Of a stretch of DNA of 64,000 nt, positions 52,951 to 61,885 are shown one piece after another; position 1 is the first letter of the stretch, and every line of letters starts with the position of its first letter. Under the pieces are notes generated by a model that had not been told where the DNA came from, made no database searches, and worked only from the letters and a program-made list of their open reading frames with translations. The DNA comes from Acidisarcina sp. Lineage in GTDB: Bacteria > Acidobacteriota > Terriglobia > Terriglobales > Acidobacteriaceae. Both the position numbers and the translations under genes were made by a program. The stretch is from assembly GCA_035539175.1 (NCBI GenBank), contig DATLIY010000007.1, positions 372,001 to 436,000 on the forward strand. Direction: 5' to 3'.

Positions 52951-55695
52951 ATGAGCGTGATGACGGAAGAAAAAGTCGTGGCTGTAGCCAGCCCTTCGCA
53001 AGAGAAGACACAGTATGCGTTTTTCTTTGGCGGGGGGTCAGCAGAGGGCAACGGAAGAATGAAAGAAGCGCTGGGCGGCAAGGGCGCGGGACTGGCGGAG
53101 ATGACGAACGCCGGTTTGCCGGTACCTCCGGGATTCACCATCCAGACGGAAGCCTGCCGCGAATACATGAAGGGCGGGTTGAGCCCCGACGTCGATGAGC
53201 AAATGAACAAGTCCCTGGCGCGGCTGGAGAAGCTGCAGGGGCAGAAGCTGGGCGAAGGAGAAAATCCGCTTCTGGTTTCCGTACGCTCCGGCGCAAAGTT
53301 TTCCATGCCGGGCATGATGGATACAATTCTGAATCTCGGTCTCAACGACAAATCGGTCGAGTCGCTGGCCAAAAAGAGCAATAATCCCCGCTTCGCATAT
53401 GACTCCTATCGCCGCCTGATCCAGATGTTCGGCGACGTTGTGCTCGACATCAAAAAACAGGAGTTTGAAGAGATCTTTGACGGCATCAAGAAAAAGATGC
53501 ACGCCAAGCAGGACACCGAACTGACGGCTGATGCGCTGAAAGAGGTCATTGCCGAGTACAAGAAGCTGATCCGCAAGCATACGAAGAAAGACTTTCCGCA
53601 GGATCCATACGAACAACTGGTGATGGCGCGCGATGCGGTCTTCCGCTCCTGGAACAACGAGCGCGCCAAGACCTATCGCCGCATCAACCACATCGACGAC
53701 ATGCTGGGGACAGCCGTAAATATTCAGGCGATGGTCTTCGGCAATCTGGGCGACTCCAGTGGTACGGGCGTTGGCTTTACGCGGAATCCGGCGACGGGCG
53801 AGCGCGAGTTCTTCGGCGAATTCCTGATGAACGCGCAGGGTGAGGATGTGGTCTCCGGCGTACGCACGCCGATGCCGATCAGCGAGCTCCAGCGCCTGAT
53901 GCCGCATGTCTATGATCAGCTTCGCACGCTGACCTGGAAGATGGAAAAGCACTATCGCGATGTGCAGGACTTTGAGTTCACGATTCAGGACGGCCACCTC
54001 TACATGCTGCAGACGCGCAACGGAAAGCGCACGGGGCTGGCTGCGGTGCGAATCGCAATCGACATGGTGCGCGAGCAGCTAATCACCGAGGAGGAAGCCA
54101 TCTTCCGCGTCGAGCCGAACCAGCTCTATGACTTCCTGGTTCCGCGCCTGGATGAGAAGGGTGTTGTGGTGGACGTGCTTGCCACGGGACTGCCGGCATC
54201 GCCGGGCGCTGCCGTCGGCCAGATCGTATTTACCGCAGAAGATGCCGTGAAGTTTACACACAAAGGCCAGATGAGCTCGATCATCCTGGTGCGCGGCGAA
54301 ACCACGCCGGAAGACATCGCCGGTATGGAAGTGGCCGCCGGCATTCTGACCTCGAGAGGCGGCATGACGTCGCATGCCGCGGTGGTGACGCGCGGCATGG
54401 GCAAGTGCTGCGTTGCCGGAGCCGGCGATATCGACGTCAACGAAAAGAAGAAGGAGATGAGAGTCCGCGGCAAGTGCTTCAAGGAGGGGGATTGGATCTC
54501 TCTGGATGGCACTACGGGCCGCGTGATTAGCGGCCGATTGAAGACGCTGCCGGCATCGCCCGATGATCCGGACCTGGTCAAGTTCATGTCCTGGGTGGAC
54601 CCGCGGCGCAAACTGCGGATTCGAGCCAATGCCGACATTCCTCGCGATGCGCGCCAGGCAGTGATGTTTGGCGCCGAGGGCATCGGGCTCTGCCGCACGG
54701 AGCACATGTTCTTCGCCGAAGACCGCCTGCCGCACATGCAGGCGATGATCCTGGCAGACAACCAGAAAGATCGCATGGCCGCGTTGAAGAAGCTGCTGCC
54801 GATGCAGAGAGCCGATTTCCAGGGCCTGTTCCGGACGATGCACGGCCTACCGGTCACGGTTCGCCTGCTCGATCCTCCGCTGCATGAGTTCCTGCCCAAG
54901 CGCGAAGACCTGCTGGTCCAGATCGCCAAGCTGGAAGTCACCAAGCCACGCTCGCCCAAGCTGAAGGAGCTGCACCTGCTTCTGCGTCGCGTGGAAGAAC
55001 TGCACGAGACGAATCCCATGCTTGGTCTTCGTGGTTGCCGCCTGGGCATTACCTATCCGGAGATCACGGAGATGCAGGCACGGGCTCTCTTTGAGGCCGC
55101 GGTGTCGGTCAAGAAGACAGGCCAGGACGTGCATCCGGAGATCATGATTCCACTCATCAGCACAGTGGAAGAGATGAAGAACCAGGCCGCGATCATCCGT
55201 CGTGTTGCCGAGGAGGTCTTCGCCGATAAGGGCATCACGGTGGATTACATGGTAGGCACGATGATCGAGCTGCCGCGCGCTGCTCTGGTAGCCGATCAGA
55301 TCGCCAAGGAAGCCGAGTTCTTCAGCTTCGGGACGAACGACCTGACGCAGACGACCTTCGGCATCTCCCGCGACGACATCAACAAGTTCCTGCCGGCATA
55401 CATGCAGGCTGGAATCTTCAAGCAGGATCCGTTTGCCGTGCTCGATCAGGACGGCGTCGGCCAGCTTGTGCGTGGTGCCGTAACCAAGGGCCGCACATCC
55501 CGCCCGAACATCAAGGTGGGCATCTGCGGCGAGCATGGCGGCGAACCGGAGTCGGTCAAGTTCTGCCACAAGATCGGCCTGAACTATGTCTCCTGCTCTC
55601 CGTATCGCCTGCTGACGGCACGTCTGGCCGCAGCCCAGGCCGCGGTGGAGGAAGAGCGCGCTTTCAATCCGCATGCTTTGGGAGGAACCCGCTAA
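52951..55695 (+). CDS. ppdK: Pyruvate, phosphate dikinase
   Basis: A 914-residue enzyme. ATG at 52951 follows GGAGG; a longer form from 52903 lacks a ribosome site. The N-terminal ATP-grasp domain (GGKGAGLAEMTNAGLPVPPG), the swivelling phosphohistidine domain with His475 (GGMTSHAAVVTRG) and the C-terminal PEP-binding barrel (GIGLCRTEHMFF, FSFGTNDLTQTTFG) are intact. It interconverts pyruvate and PEP. Monocistronic with a strong terminator. Confidence 0.97.
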   Translation: MSVMTEEKVVAVASPSQEKTQYAFFFGGGSAEGNGRMKEALGGKGAGLAEMTNAGLPVPPGFTIQTEACREYMKGGLSPDVDEQMNKSLARLEKLQGQKLGEGENPLLVSVRSGAKFSMPGMMDTILNLGLNDKSVESLAKKSNNPRFAYDSYRRLIQMFGDVVLDIKKQEFEEIFDGIKKKMHAKQDTELTADALKEVIAEYKKLIRKHTKKDFPQDPYEQLVMARDAVFRSWNNERAKTYRRINHIDDMLGTAVNIQAMVFGNLGDSSGTGVGFTRNPATGEREFFGEFLMNAQGEDVVSGVRTPMPISELQRLMPHVYDQLRTLTWKMEKHYRDVQDFEFTIQDGHLYMLQTRNGKRTGLAAVRIAIDMVREQLITEEEAIFRVEPNQLYDFLVPRLDEKGVVVDVLATGLPASPGAAVGQIVFTAEDAVKFTHKGQMSSIILVRGETTPEDIAGMEVAAGILTSRGGMTSHAAVVTRGMGKCCVAGAGDIDVNEKKKEMRVRGKCFKEGDWISLDGTTGRVISGRLKTLPASPDDPDLVKFMSWVDPRRKLRIRANADIPRDARQAVMFGAEGIGLCRTEHMFFAEDRLPHMQAMILADNQKDRMAALKKLLPMQRADFQGLFRTMHGLPVTVRLLDPPLHEFLPKREDLLVQIAKLEVTKPRSPKLKELHLLLRRVEELHETNPMLGLRGCRLGITYPEITEMQARALFEAAVSVKKTGQDVHPEIMIPLISTVEEMKNQAAIIRRVAEEVFADKGITVDYMVGTMIELPRAALVADQIAKEAEFFSFGTNDLTQTTFGISRDDINKFLPAYMQAGIFKQDPFAVLDQDGVGQLVRGAVTKGRTSRPNIKVGICGEHGGEPESVKFCHKIGLNYVSCSPYRLLTARLAAAQAAVEEERAFNPHALGGTR

Positions 55696-55780
55696 ACCAG
55701 TGACTTCCGGGCGGACGGGGGAATTCGAATCTTCCGGCTGCCCGGAGACTAGGTTTTTTCCAACGAAACAATGCAACTAA

Positions 55781-55815
55781 GAAAAAGGGTCTGTCACGAT
55801 GACGGACTCTTTTTC
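55781..55815 (+). terminator. Terminator after ppdK
   Basis: GAAAAAGGGTCTGTCA and TGACGGACTCTTTTTC pair with two wobble-type mismatches around a CGA loop and end in a T-run. Confidence 0.88.
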
Positions 55816-55905
55816 TTTTGGTTCAGTGAGGAGGGTGCGCCGCGTTTCAGCCATTTATGAGTTGCTTTGCCTGCAAGTGCAAGGACAGACAAGCATTCTT
55901 TCCCA

Positions 55906-55935
55906 TTGACTTTCCATCTAGTAGCGGAGTAAATA
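55906..55935 (+). promoter_or_regulatory. Sigma-70-like promoter before the secreted Ala-rich gene
   Basis: TTGACT (55906-55911), 18 bases, TAAATA (55930-55935), giving a leader of about 90 bases to the ATG at 56034. The rest of the 338-base gap after ppdK contains the ppdK terminator and nothing else recognised. Confidence 0.5.
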
Positions 55936-56033
55936 ACTCTCTGCTAGCGAATAGGTGAATGCATCTGATACCGGAGACGCCGAGCCTCTTGCTGACGAAT
56001 GCGACCGCTTCACTAACCCACGGAGGAAGTTCG

Positions 56034-56552
56034 ATGAAGAAGTTCACCGCGATTCTGGGTCTTGCTACGATGTTTGGCGGCCTGACACTGTCCAATCCCG
56101 CTCTGGCATATCAAGCCGCAGCACCGGCTGCCCAGACAACTCCTGCAAATCCACCAATGACGAAGGCGGAGAAGAAGGCCGCCAGAGCCGAGAAGAGAGC
56201 CGAGAAGAAGGCTGCGGCTGAGAAGGGTGCTGCAGCGCCTGCGGCTGCTGCTCCAAGCACGCCTGCTGCTGCCCCAAGCACACCTGCTGCTGCCAAGCCT
56301 GCCCCCGCCCCTGCGGCTGCACCAGCGGCCACGGCTCCAAAGAGCGCTGCGAAGACTGCTGCTGCGAAACCGGTTGCGGCGACCGCTACTCCTGCTCAGA
56401 TTGCCGACGCGAAGGCCAAGGGAATGGTATGGGTCAATAAAAATACGAAGGTCTACCACAAGAGCGACGACCGCTTTTATGGCGCGACGAAGAACGGCGA
56501 ATTTATGACCGAAGCAGACGCGCAAAAGGCTGGAGCGCATCTGGCGAAGTAA
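56034..56552 (+). CDS. Secreted Ala/Lys/Pro-rich protein with a conserved C-terminal motif
   Basis: A 172-residue precursor; ATG at 56034 follows GGAGGAAG and gives a signal peptide (MKKFTAILGLATMFGG, cleavage near ALA-YQ). Then comes a charged EKKAARAEKRAEKKAA helix, an Ala/Pro linker with repeats of AAPSTPA, and a globular C-terminal piece of about 35 residues (MVWVNKNTKVYHKSDDRFYG then TKNGEFMTEADA). That ending recurs in acidobacterial secreted proteins of unknown role. The Lys/Ala helix could bind nucleic acid or the cell wall; function is not known. Confidence 0.8.
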   Translation: MKKFTAILGLATMFGGLTLSNPALAYQAAAPAAQTTPANPPMTKAEKKAARAEKRAEKKAAAEKGAAAPAAAAPSTPAAAPSTPAAAKPAPAPAAAPAATAPKSAAKTAAAKPVAATATPAQIADAKAKGMVWVNKNTKVYHKSDDRFYGATKNGEFMTEADAQKAGAHLAK

Positions 56553-56578
56553 ACCGCAGCAGGGCGAATTCGGAAGGA

Positions 56579-56609
56579 AGAAAAGACCTCCACTAAGGAG
56601 GTCTTTTCT
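56579..56609. terminator. Bidirectional terminator between the secreted gene and cobA
   Basis: A perfect 13-bp stem (AGAAAAGACCTCC, loop ACTAA, GGAGGTCTTTTCT) in the gap of two converging genes. Confidence 0.93.
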
Positions 56610-56617
56610 ATTGCGAG

Positions 56618-57409
56618 TCAGCTCTCCAACGAAGGGAGCGGCAGTGCGACGCCGCCGGACAATGCAGCGGCAAAGAGCAGATCCACCGAGGCGGGAAGCA
56701 CAGCGTTCGCCAAAGCAGAGCCGGCAAGAACCAGCACCGGCGTAGGCCCCGGCTCGATAGTGGAGAGTTCGTGCAACGTGGTCCGCTGTGCCTGCTGGTC
56801 TGGCTGCGCCGCGCGGCTGACGACGATGCAGGGCAGCGACTCCGGCAGCCCCTCCCGACGCCACTCGGAGGCCAGCGGCGCAAGGTCGCGCCCAGGCATA
56901 TAGACAACGCGCGTCGCGTCGTGCGTCGCGCGAGGTTGCGGCTCCGGCTCATTTGCATGGTGGCCGGAGGAGAAGAGAACAGAGGATGCGGAACGCCGAT
57001 CCGTTAACGAGCACTGAATGGAGGCCGCTGCAGCAAAGGCCGCGGTAATACCGGGAACAACTTCGCATGCCACGCCTGCTTCCCGCAGGGCATCCATCTC
57101 TTCCGCCGCGCGACCGAATACGAGAGGATCGCCGATCTTCAAGCGAACCACGCACTGCCCCTTGCGCGCCTGGTCGATCATCAGGAAGTTAATCTCTTCC
57201 TGCGTTACGCGCTTGCTGCCGCAGCGCTTGCCTACGTTGAGGATCCACGCCCGCCGATTGGCGACCGAGAGCACAGCGGCTGGCACCAGGTCATCGTGCA
57301 GAACCACGTCACAGGACGCGAGCAGACGCGAAGCCTTGACGGTCAGCAGTTCAGGATCGCCGGGACCGGCGCCGACAAGATAGACAGTTCCCTTCTTCGC
57401 AGCGCTCAT
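56618..57409 (-). CDS. cobA: Uroporphyrinogen-III C-methyltransferase (SUMT)
   Basis: A 263-residue methyltransferase. ATG at 57409 overlaps the met8 stop (ATGA). Motifs VYLVGAGPGDPELLTVKA, the DLV-type loop DDLVPAAVLSVA, RLKIGDPLVFGRA and VVPGITAA are all present. It makes precorrin-2, the precursor of siroheme, and feeds the Met8 enzyme encoded immediately upstream. Third gene of the nirA-met8-cobA operon. Confidence 0.94.
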   Translation of the reverse strand: MSAAKKGTVYLVGAGPGDPELLTVKASRLLASCDVVLHDDLVPAAVLSVANRRAWILNVGKRCGSKRVTQEEINFLMIDQARKGQCVVRLKIGDPLVFGRAAEEMDALREAGVACEVVPGITAAFAAAASIQCSLTDRRSASSVLFSSGHHANEPEPQPRATHDATRVVYMPGRDLAPLASEWRREGLPESLPCIVVSRAAQPDQQAQRTTLHELSTIEPGPTPVLVLAGSALANAVLPASVDLLFAAALSGGVALPLPSLES

Positions 57410-58038
57410 TCGGACACCGCCGATCGTCCAGCCGAGTTGAAGGCAAGCTGCCGCGTGGGGCATGCAGCCAGTTCGCAAACCGGGCGCTGCGCAAGCTGGT
57501 GGAGGAGCAACTTGCGTTCCTCGCCCGCGGGATAAGCGGCCAGAACCTCGCGGCGCAGTTGGCCGAGGCTCGCAAGCCAGGGACCAAGATCCTGCGGTAA
57601 CTGCTCGTCGATCTCCCGGCGCAGGCGCTGCGCCAGAGCGGGGCTTTCTCCCGCGGTTGAGATGGCGATCTGCAGATCGCCGCGCCGGACGACGGAGCCG
57701 AAATAAAAATCACAGTGCGGAGGATCGTCCACCGCATTGCACAGGATGCCGCGCTCGACCGCGCTGCGATATACCACCTGATTGACGGCGGCGGTGCTGG
57801 TAGCAGCGATGACCAGAAATGCTCCGTCCACATCGTGGACATCGAAGGCGCGGCGCAGCCAGACAATCCTGCCTGCGTTGGCAAGCTCCTGAATCTTGGG
57901 CAGCGCCTCGGGAGCAATCACCTGCACGGCGGCTTCCGCATCCAGCAGGCTGTGGATCTTACCCAGAGCGACCTCACCGGCGCCGATAACAACCGAGCGC
58001 CGTGCGGTCAACTTGAGAAAGACTGGAAGAAGACTCAT
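57406..58038 (-). CDS. Precorrin-2 dehydrogenase / siroheme ferrochelatase (Met8-type)
   Basis: A 210-residue protein with an NAD-binding Rossmann motif (VVIGAGEVALGKI, residues 16-28), the catalytic Asp in NAVDDPPHCDFYFGSVVRRG, and the C-terminal dimerisation helices. It oxidises precorrin-2 and inserts iron to give siroheme. It overlaps nirA and cobA by 4 bases at each side, so supply of cofactor and apo-enzyme is coupled. Confidence 0.92.
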   Translation of the reverse strand: MSLLPVFLKLTARRSVVIGAGEVALGKIHSLLDAEAAVQVIAPEALPKIQELANAGRIVWLRRAFDVHDVDGAFLVIAATSTAAVNQVVYRSAVERGILCNAVDDPPHCDFYFGSVVRRGDLQIAISTAGESPALAQRLRREIDEQLPQDLGPWLASLGQLRREVLAAYPAGEERKLLLHQLAQRPVCELAACPTRQLAFNSAGRSAVSE

Positions 58039-59732
58039 TCCGCGACTCCATGCGGCACGCGACCAGCGGGCACATCGCGCACCGCCGCTTCCACAACAGC
58101 GCCGGCGAGCTGGCCGCGCAAATCCTCATCGGCATGACGAGCAAAGTAGGAACGTAGACTCTCCTCCGGCAGACGCTCGCGCAGATACACACGCAGGAGT
58201 CGCTCAATGGCTTCCGGCACCTGATCTGCAGGGCAACGGTAGCCGACTGGGCGCGCAGTGCCGGAGTGCTGGCCCACGGCTCCTCCCAGGCAGAAGTAAT
58301 AGGCGTCGGTAAGCTTGCCCTCGTGCTTGATCTTCTTGCCCTCAAGCCCGATATCCGCGATCCAGTGCTGGCCGCATCCATTGGGGCAGCCGGTAACGTT
58401 CAGCTTGATCTGCTGATCGAAGCCGGGCAGCCGGTCTTCCAGTTCATCGACCAGCCAGCGGCTGAAGCCCTTGGTCTCGGTAACTGCGAGCTTGCAGAAC
58501 TGTGTACCGGTGCAGGCAATGGAGCCGCGGTAGAAGTTGCTCGCCTCCACACGCAGGCCAATCTGATTCAGTTCCCGCGCAAGCTCGTTGGTTCGCGCAT
58601 TGGGCACGTTGACAATGACGAAGTTCTGCATCACGGTGGCACGCAGTTCGCCGGAGCCGAAGCGCTCTGCCAGCTCGGCGGCCTGCTCAAGCTGTTCCCC
58701 GGTCATGCGGCCGCCAATCACGGAGGCCCCCACATAACTGAGCCCAGGCTGCTTCTGCGGGTGGATGCCGACATGGTCGCGGTAGATGTCCAGTGGAACC
58801 TGCTCCTCGACGGCGGGATCGAGGCGGAAGCCTATTTGCGATTCCAGCTCGGTAAGGAAGCTCTCCGGGGTCCATCCCTCTTTCAGGAAGAGATACTTCA
58901 GGCGAGCTCGGTCGCGGCTTTGGCGCAGCCCTTGCTGCTTGCGGAAGATCTCCGTAACACCGTGGATGACGGCAGTGGCCTGATCCTGCCGGACAAAGGC
59001 GTTCAACTTCACGGCAAGATGCGGCTCCTTCGAGAGCCCGCCGCCGACGCGAAGGCTGTAGCCCACCTCTGAGCCGCGACGCACCGCGGTGAGGCCAACG
59101 TCGTTAATCTCCGGATAGCAGCACCACGCCGGGCAGCCCGTAACGGATACCTTGAACTTGCGTGGCAGGTTGTAGAACTCGGGATTGGCGGTGAGCATGT
59201 GGGCAGCTTCCACCGCGAGCGGCGAGGCATCGATCAGCTCATCGGCTGCAATTCCGGCCAGAGGGCAACCGGTGACGTTGCGAACGACGTCTCCGCAGGC
59301 GCCCTTGGGTGAGAGCCCGACGGCGGTCAAAGCTTCAATCACGGCGGGCAGTGACTCGATCGTGAGCCAGTGCAACTGGATATTCTGGCGGACCGTGATG
59401 TCGGCAAGGTTGTTGGCGTACTTCCTGGTGAGCTGTCCGATGACGCTGAGCTGCGCCGAAGTCAGCAGCCCGTTGGGAATGCCGACACGCATCATGAAGT
59501 ACTCGGTGGCCTTGCCCTCTCCACCCACTCCGCCAACGGCACCCACGCCATCTCCCTGCGTGTAGATGCCCCACCACTTGAAGTAGACACTGGCCCACTC
59601 CGGCAGGACACTGGAGCGGCCATCGCGAGCGAAGGCGCGTATCTCCTCCAGGGCCTCCCAGGGGTTCTTGTCGCGCTTCAACCGCTCCATCCGCTGTGCT
59701 TTCGTCTCTTTTACCGGAACTTCCGTAGCCAT
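58035..59732 (-). CDS. nirA: Siroheme-dependent sulfite (or nitrite) reductase
   Basis: A 565-residue ferredoxin-type reductase with two ferrodoxin-like half repeats and siroheme domains. The cluster-binding cysteines are C407 and C413 (ACTGTQFCK) and C449 and C453 (GCPNGCGQH). It carries out the six-electron reduction of sulfite to sulfide or nitrite to ammonia. Sequence alone does not settle the substrate. The Cys-rich leader ORF upstream and the absence of nitrate genes favour sulfite. A terminator-like hairpin lies 21-57 bases before the ATG. Confidence 0.9.
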   Translation of the reverse strand: MATEVPVKETKAQRMERLKRDKNPWEALEEIRAFARDGRSSVLPEWASVYFKWWGIYTQGDGVGAVGGVGGEGKATEYFMMRVGIPNGLLTSAQLSVIGQLTRKYANNLADITVRQNIQLHWLTIESLPAVIEALTAVGLSPKGACGDVVRNVTGCPLAGIAADELIDASPLAVEAAHMLTANPEFYNLPRKFKVSVTGCPAWCCYPEINDVGLTAVRRGSEVGYSLRVGGGLSKEPHLAVKLNAFVRQDQATAVIHGVTEIFRKQQGLRQSRDRARLKYLFLKEGWTPESFLTELESQIGFRLDPAVEEQVPLDIYRDHVGIHPQKQPGLSYVGASVIGGRMTGEQLEQAAELAERFGSGELRATVMQNFVIVNVPNARTNELARELNQIGLRVEASNFYRGSIACTGTQFCKLAVTETKGFSRWLVDELEDRLPGFDQQIKLNVTGCPNGCGQHWIADIGLEGKKIKHEGKLTDAYYFCLGGAVGQHSGTARPVGYRCPADQVPEAIERLLRVYLRERLPEESLRSYFARHADEDLRGQLAGAVVEAAVRDVPAGRVPHGVAE

Positions 59733-59752
59733 ATTTACCCTCAGAAAATAGA

Positions 59753-59789
59753 AAGCCCGCGCTGTCAGCTTAAAGCTGTGCGCGGGCTT
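59753..59789 (-). terminator. Attenuator-like terminator in the nirA leader
   Basis: On the minus strand AAGCCCGCGC pairs with GCGCGGGCTT (arms 59780-59789 and 59753-59762), with a second inner CAGC/GCTG stem, followed by TCTATTTTCT. It lies between the Cys-rich upstream ORF and nirA, where it would stop transcription before the structural genes. Confidence 0.82.
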
Positions 59790-59825
59790 CGTTTTGGACT
59801 CTTGAAATCTATAGATGTAAGAGGT

Positions 59826-59903
59826 TTAACGAAGGGTACACCGGCTCAGCACGTGGGTACACGTGCAACAGAGAGTCACCGGCATCATTCGTAGAAAACC
59901 CAT
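59826..59903 (-). CDS. Cysteine-rich leader peptide of the nirA operon
   Basis: A 25-codon ORF: MGFLRMMPVTLCCTCTHVL then SRCTLR. Four of 25 codons are Cys (TGT TGC ACG TGT, then TGT). Its ATG at 59903 lies 7 bases after a -10 box, so it sits at the predicted transcription start and would be translated leaderless; no ribosome site exists. Internal ATGs at 59888 and 59885 are alternatives. It precedes a terminator hairpin and a reductase for sulfur assimilation. The likely role is cysteine sensing by ribosome stalling, like the polycysteine leaderless ORFs known in mycobacteria. Confidence 0.72.
   Translation of the reverse strand: MGFLRMMPVTLCCTCTHVLSRCTLR
59849..59866 (-). other. Hairpin over the Cys codons of the leader ORF
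   Basis: GCACGTG, loop TACC, CACGTGC: a perfect 7-bp stem formed by the TGC-ACG-TGT codons and those after them. A ribosome stalled on these codons would open it. Further on, CTTCGTT (59828-59834, end of the ORF) is complementary to AACGAAG (59787-59793) at the base of the terminator, a possible antiterminator. Confidence 0.65.
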
Positions 59904-59909
59904 GTCGAA

Positions 59910-59939
59910 AGTATAGGGATGTCGTCCCGCCACAGTCAA
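59910..59939 (-). promoter_or_regulatory. Promoter of the leader ORF and nirA operon
   Basis: On the minus strand TTGACT (59934-59939), 18 bases, TATACT (59910-59915). Six bases then separate the -10 from the leader ATG, so the message should begin at or next to the start codon. The remaining 146 bases to the upstream gene show nothing recognised. Confidence 0.75.
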
Positions 59940-60085
59940 GGAATGCTTATCCTGACGGCGCTCCGTCCGGGCGGGCTGCAAACGTAGTAAGCGGTTGAGA
60001 ACAATAGCAATGATTCCCTTCCCTAATTCCAATAATAATTCCTGGCGCATCAGTCCCGCGTGTTCGTTTCTGGTGGCAGGCGCAT

Positions 60086-61885
60086 TCAGGGCTTTGCCGT
60101 CGTGGCGGCAACGGGAGGCTGGGAGGGCTCGTCTACTTTCAGAATCTGATCGGCCTTGACGTCTTTCAGAACCTGCTTGATTCCACTGGGCCAGCGAATC
60201 TCGATCGATGGAACGACTGCATCGGAACCCAATCCAAAGTGCGCACGCTTGTCCTTTGAGGATTGATAACTGCCCGTAGTCGAGACAGTGACGTACTGGC
60301 TGCCATGCGGCGTGGTGACCTTGATCTCCGCGCCAATTGCATCGCGGTTGCTGGTGTGCCCCACAAGGTTCAGCAGAAGCCAATGATTCCTGGTCTGCGT
60401 GTCGTTGTGAATCACGTACGCCGGACCATCGTTGGTGCTGATAACGGCGTCGAGGCGGCCATCGTTGTCAATATCGCCGACGGCGAGACCACGGCTGACC
60501 CAGGCGTGCTGGAAGACGTCGCCGGAACCGGCAGAGACGTTGGTGAATCCCTTGCCGGTGTTGCGCGCCAGCATCATGGCCTCCGGATAGTGCAATTGGG
60601 GGAAGCTCATCTCGATGTTGTCCATCACGTGGGACTGGACAATCATCAGGTCTTTCCAGCCATCGTTGTCATAGTCCATAAAGCTGATTCCCCAGCCGGA
60701 GTGCAGCAGGGTCATGCTACCAATGCCGCTGGTATGGCTGGCGTAAGTGAAGCTGCCATCGCCGTTATTCAGGTAAAGGGCATACTTCTGATTCGCGAGA
60801 TCGGTGATGACGATGTCGGGCCAGCCGTCGTTGTTGTAGTCGGCAAAGTCCGCGCCCATGCCGGAGTAGGTGCGTCCATCGCCATCCACAGCAATCTCCG
60901 ATAGCAGGCCCACCTCCTCAAAGGTCCCGTTCCCCTTGTTGTGGTAGAGATGCTCCACCATGGCATCGTTTGCGATGAGGACATCTGGATGGCCGTCGCG
61001 ATCATAGTCCGCGATGGCGATACCGAGGCCTTTACCGGGCACGTCCAGCCCGATCTTTTTGGACACCTCGGTGAAGTGCCCATGGCCATCGTTGTGGAAA
61101 ACGAGCGGCGGCGCAGCTTCAAAAATGTCCGGATGGCAATAGCCGCGAAAGCCCTCCCGATGTTCGCCGCACCAGATGTCGTCGAAGTCCCACTTCATAT
61201 ATCGGGTAACGATCAGGTCCAGCAGGCCGTCGCCGTCGAGATCCGCCCAGGCCGCACTGGAGGACCAGATGCCAGGGCCGCCCGTGCCCGAGGCTTCGGT
61301 GATATCGGTGAATGTCCCGTTGCCGTTGTTGTGGTAGAGATGATTCGGGCCTACAGCGGAGGTAACGTAAAGATCCTCATACCCGTCGTTGTCATAGTCG
61401 CCTACGGCCACGCCCTGCCCGTAACCGGCACCCTGCAATCCGGCCTTCTCGGTTACATCCTCAAACGTGCCATCCTTCTTCTGGTGATACAGCCGATTCC
61501 AGTACTCGGGGCCGGTTTTTTGCGGTATGGAGCCCTTGGGAGTGGGGTCGGTGAGCGGGGCAACATTCACAAAATAAATGTCCAGCAACCCATCGTTGTC
61601 GTAATCGAACAGAGCAACGCCAGAACCCATCGTCTCAATCAGGTACTTCTTCGCAGTGTGGGTGGACATGTTGCGAAAGTGAACGCCGGACTTTGCAGTA
61701 ATGTCGGTGAAATCGCCATTCACTCCGTCAGCGGATGGAGCCGCCGCCGGGGCGGGAGTTGGCGCGCCCACCTGTGCTCGAAGGAGGAGGGATCCCAGAA
61801 TGCTGGTGGACGCAATCAACAGAAAGGCAGCGATCCGGCAGATTCGACTACGGTGACGAACAACGGACTCCAGGTTCACACTCAA
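60086..61885 (-). CDS. Secreted FG-GAP / ASPIC-UnbV (CRTAC1-like) protein
   Basis: A 599-residue protein with a TTG start (GTG two codons later is possible) and an N-terminal signal or anchor helix (IAAFLLIASTSILGSLLLRA). About seven FG-GAP calcium-type repeats follow (DYDNDGLLDIYFVN, DLDGDGLLDLIVTRY, DYDRDGHPDVLIAN), then the C-terminal ASPIC/UnbV domain (IGAEIKVTT, KRAHFGLGSDAVVPSIEIRW). It is an extracellular beta-propeller; the family is greatly expanded in Acidobacteriota and its function is largely unknown. Divergent from the TPR gene. Confidence 0.9.
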   Translation of the reverse strand: MSVNLESVVRHRSRICRIAAFLLIASTSILGSLLLRAQVGAPTPAPAAAPSADGVNGDFTDITAKSGVHFRNMSTHTAKKYLIETMGSGVALFDYDNDGLLDIYFVNVAPLTDPTPKGSIPQKTGPEYWNRLYHQKKDGTFEDVTEKAGLQGAGYGQGVAVGDYDNDGYEDLYVTSAVGPNHLYHNNGNGTFTDITEASGTGGPGIWSSSAAWADLDGDGLLDLIVTRYMKWDFDDIWCGEHREGFRGYCHPDIFEAAPPLVFHNDGHGHFTEVSKKIGLDVPGKGLGIAIADYDRDGHPDVLIANDAMVEHLYHNKGNGTFEEVGLLSEIAVDGDGRTYSGMGADFADYNNDGWPDIVITDLANQKYALYLNNGDGSFTYASHTSGIGSMTLLHSGWGISFMDYDNDGWKDLMIVQSHVMDNIEMSFPQLHYPEAMMLARNTGKGFTNVSAGSGDVFQHAWVSRGLAVGDIDNDGRLDAVISTNDGPAYVIHNDTQTRNHWLLLNLVGHTSNRDAIGAEIKVTTPHGSQYVTVSTTGSYQSSKDKRAHFGLGSDAVVPSIEIRWPSGIKQVLKDVKADQILKVDEPSQPPVAATTAKP

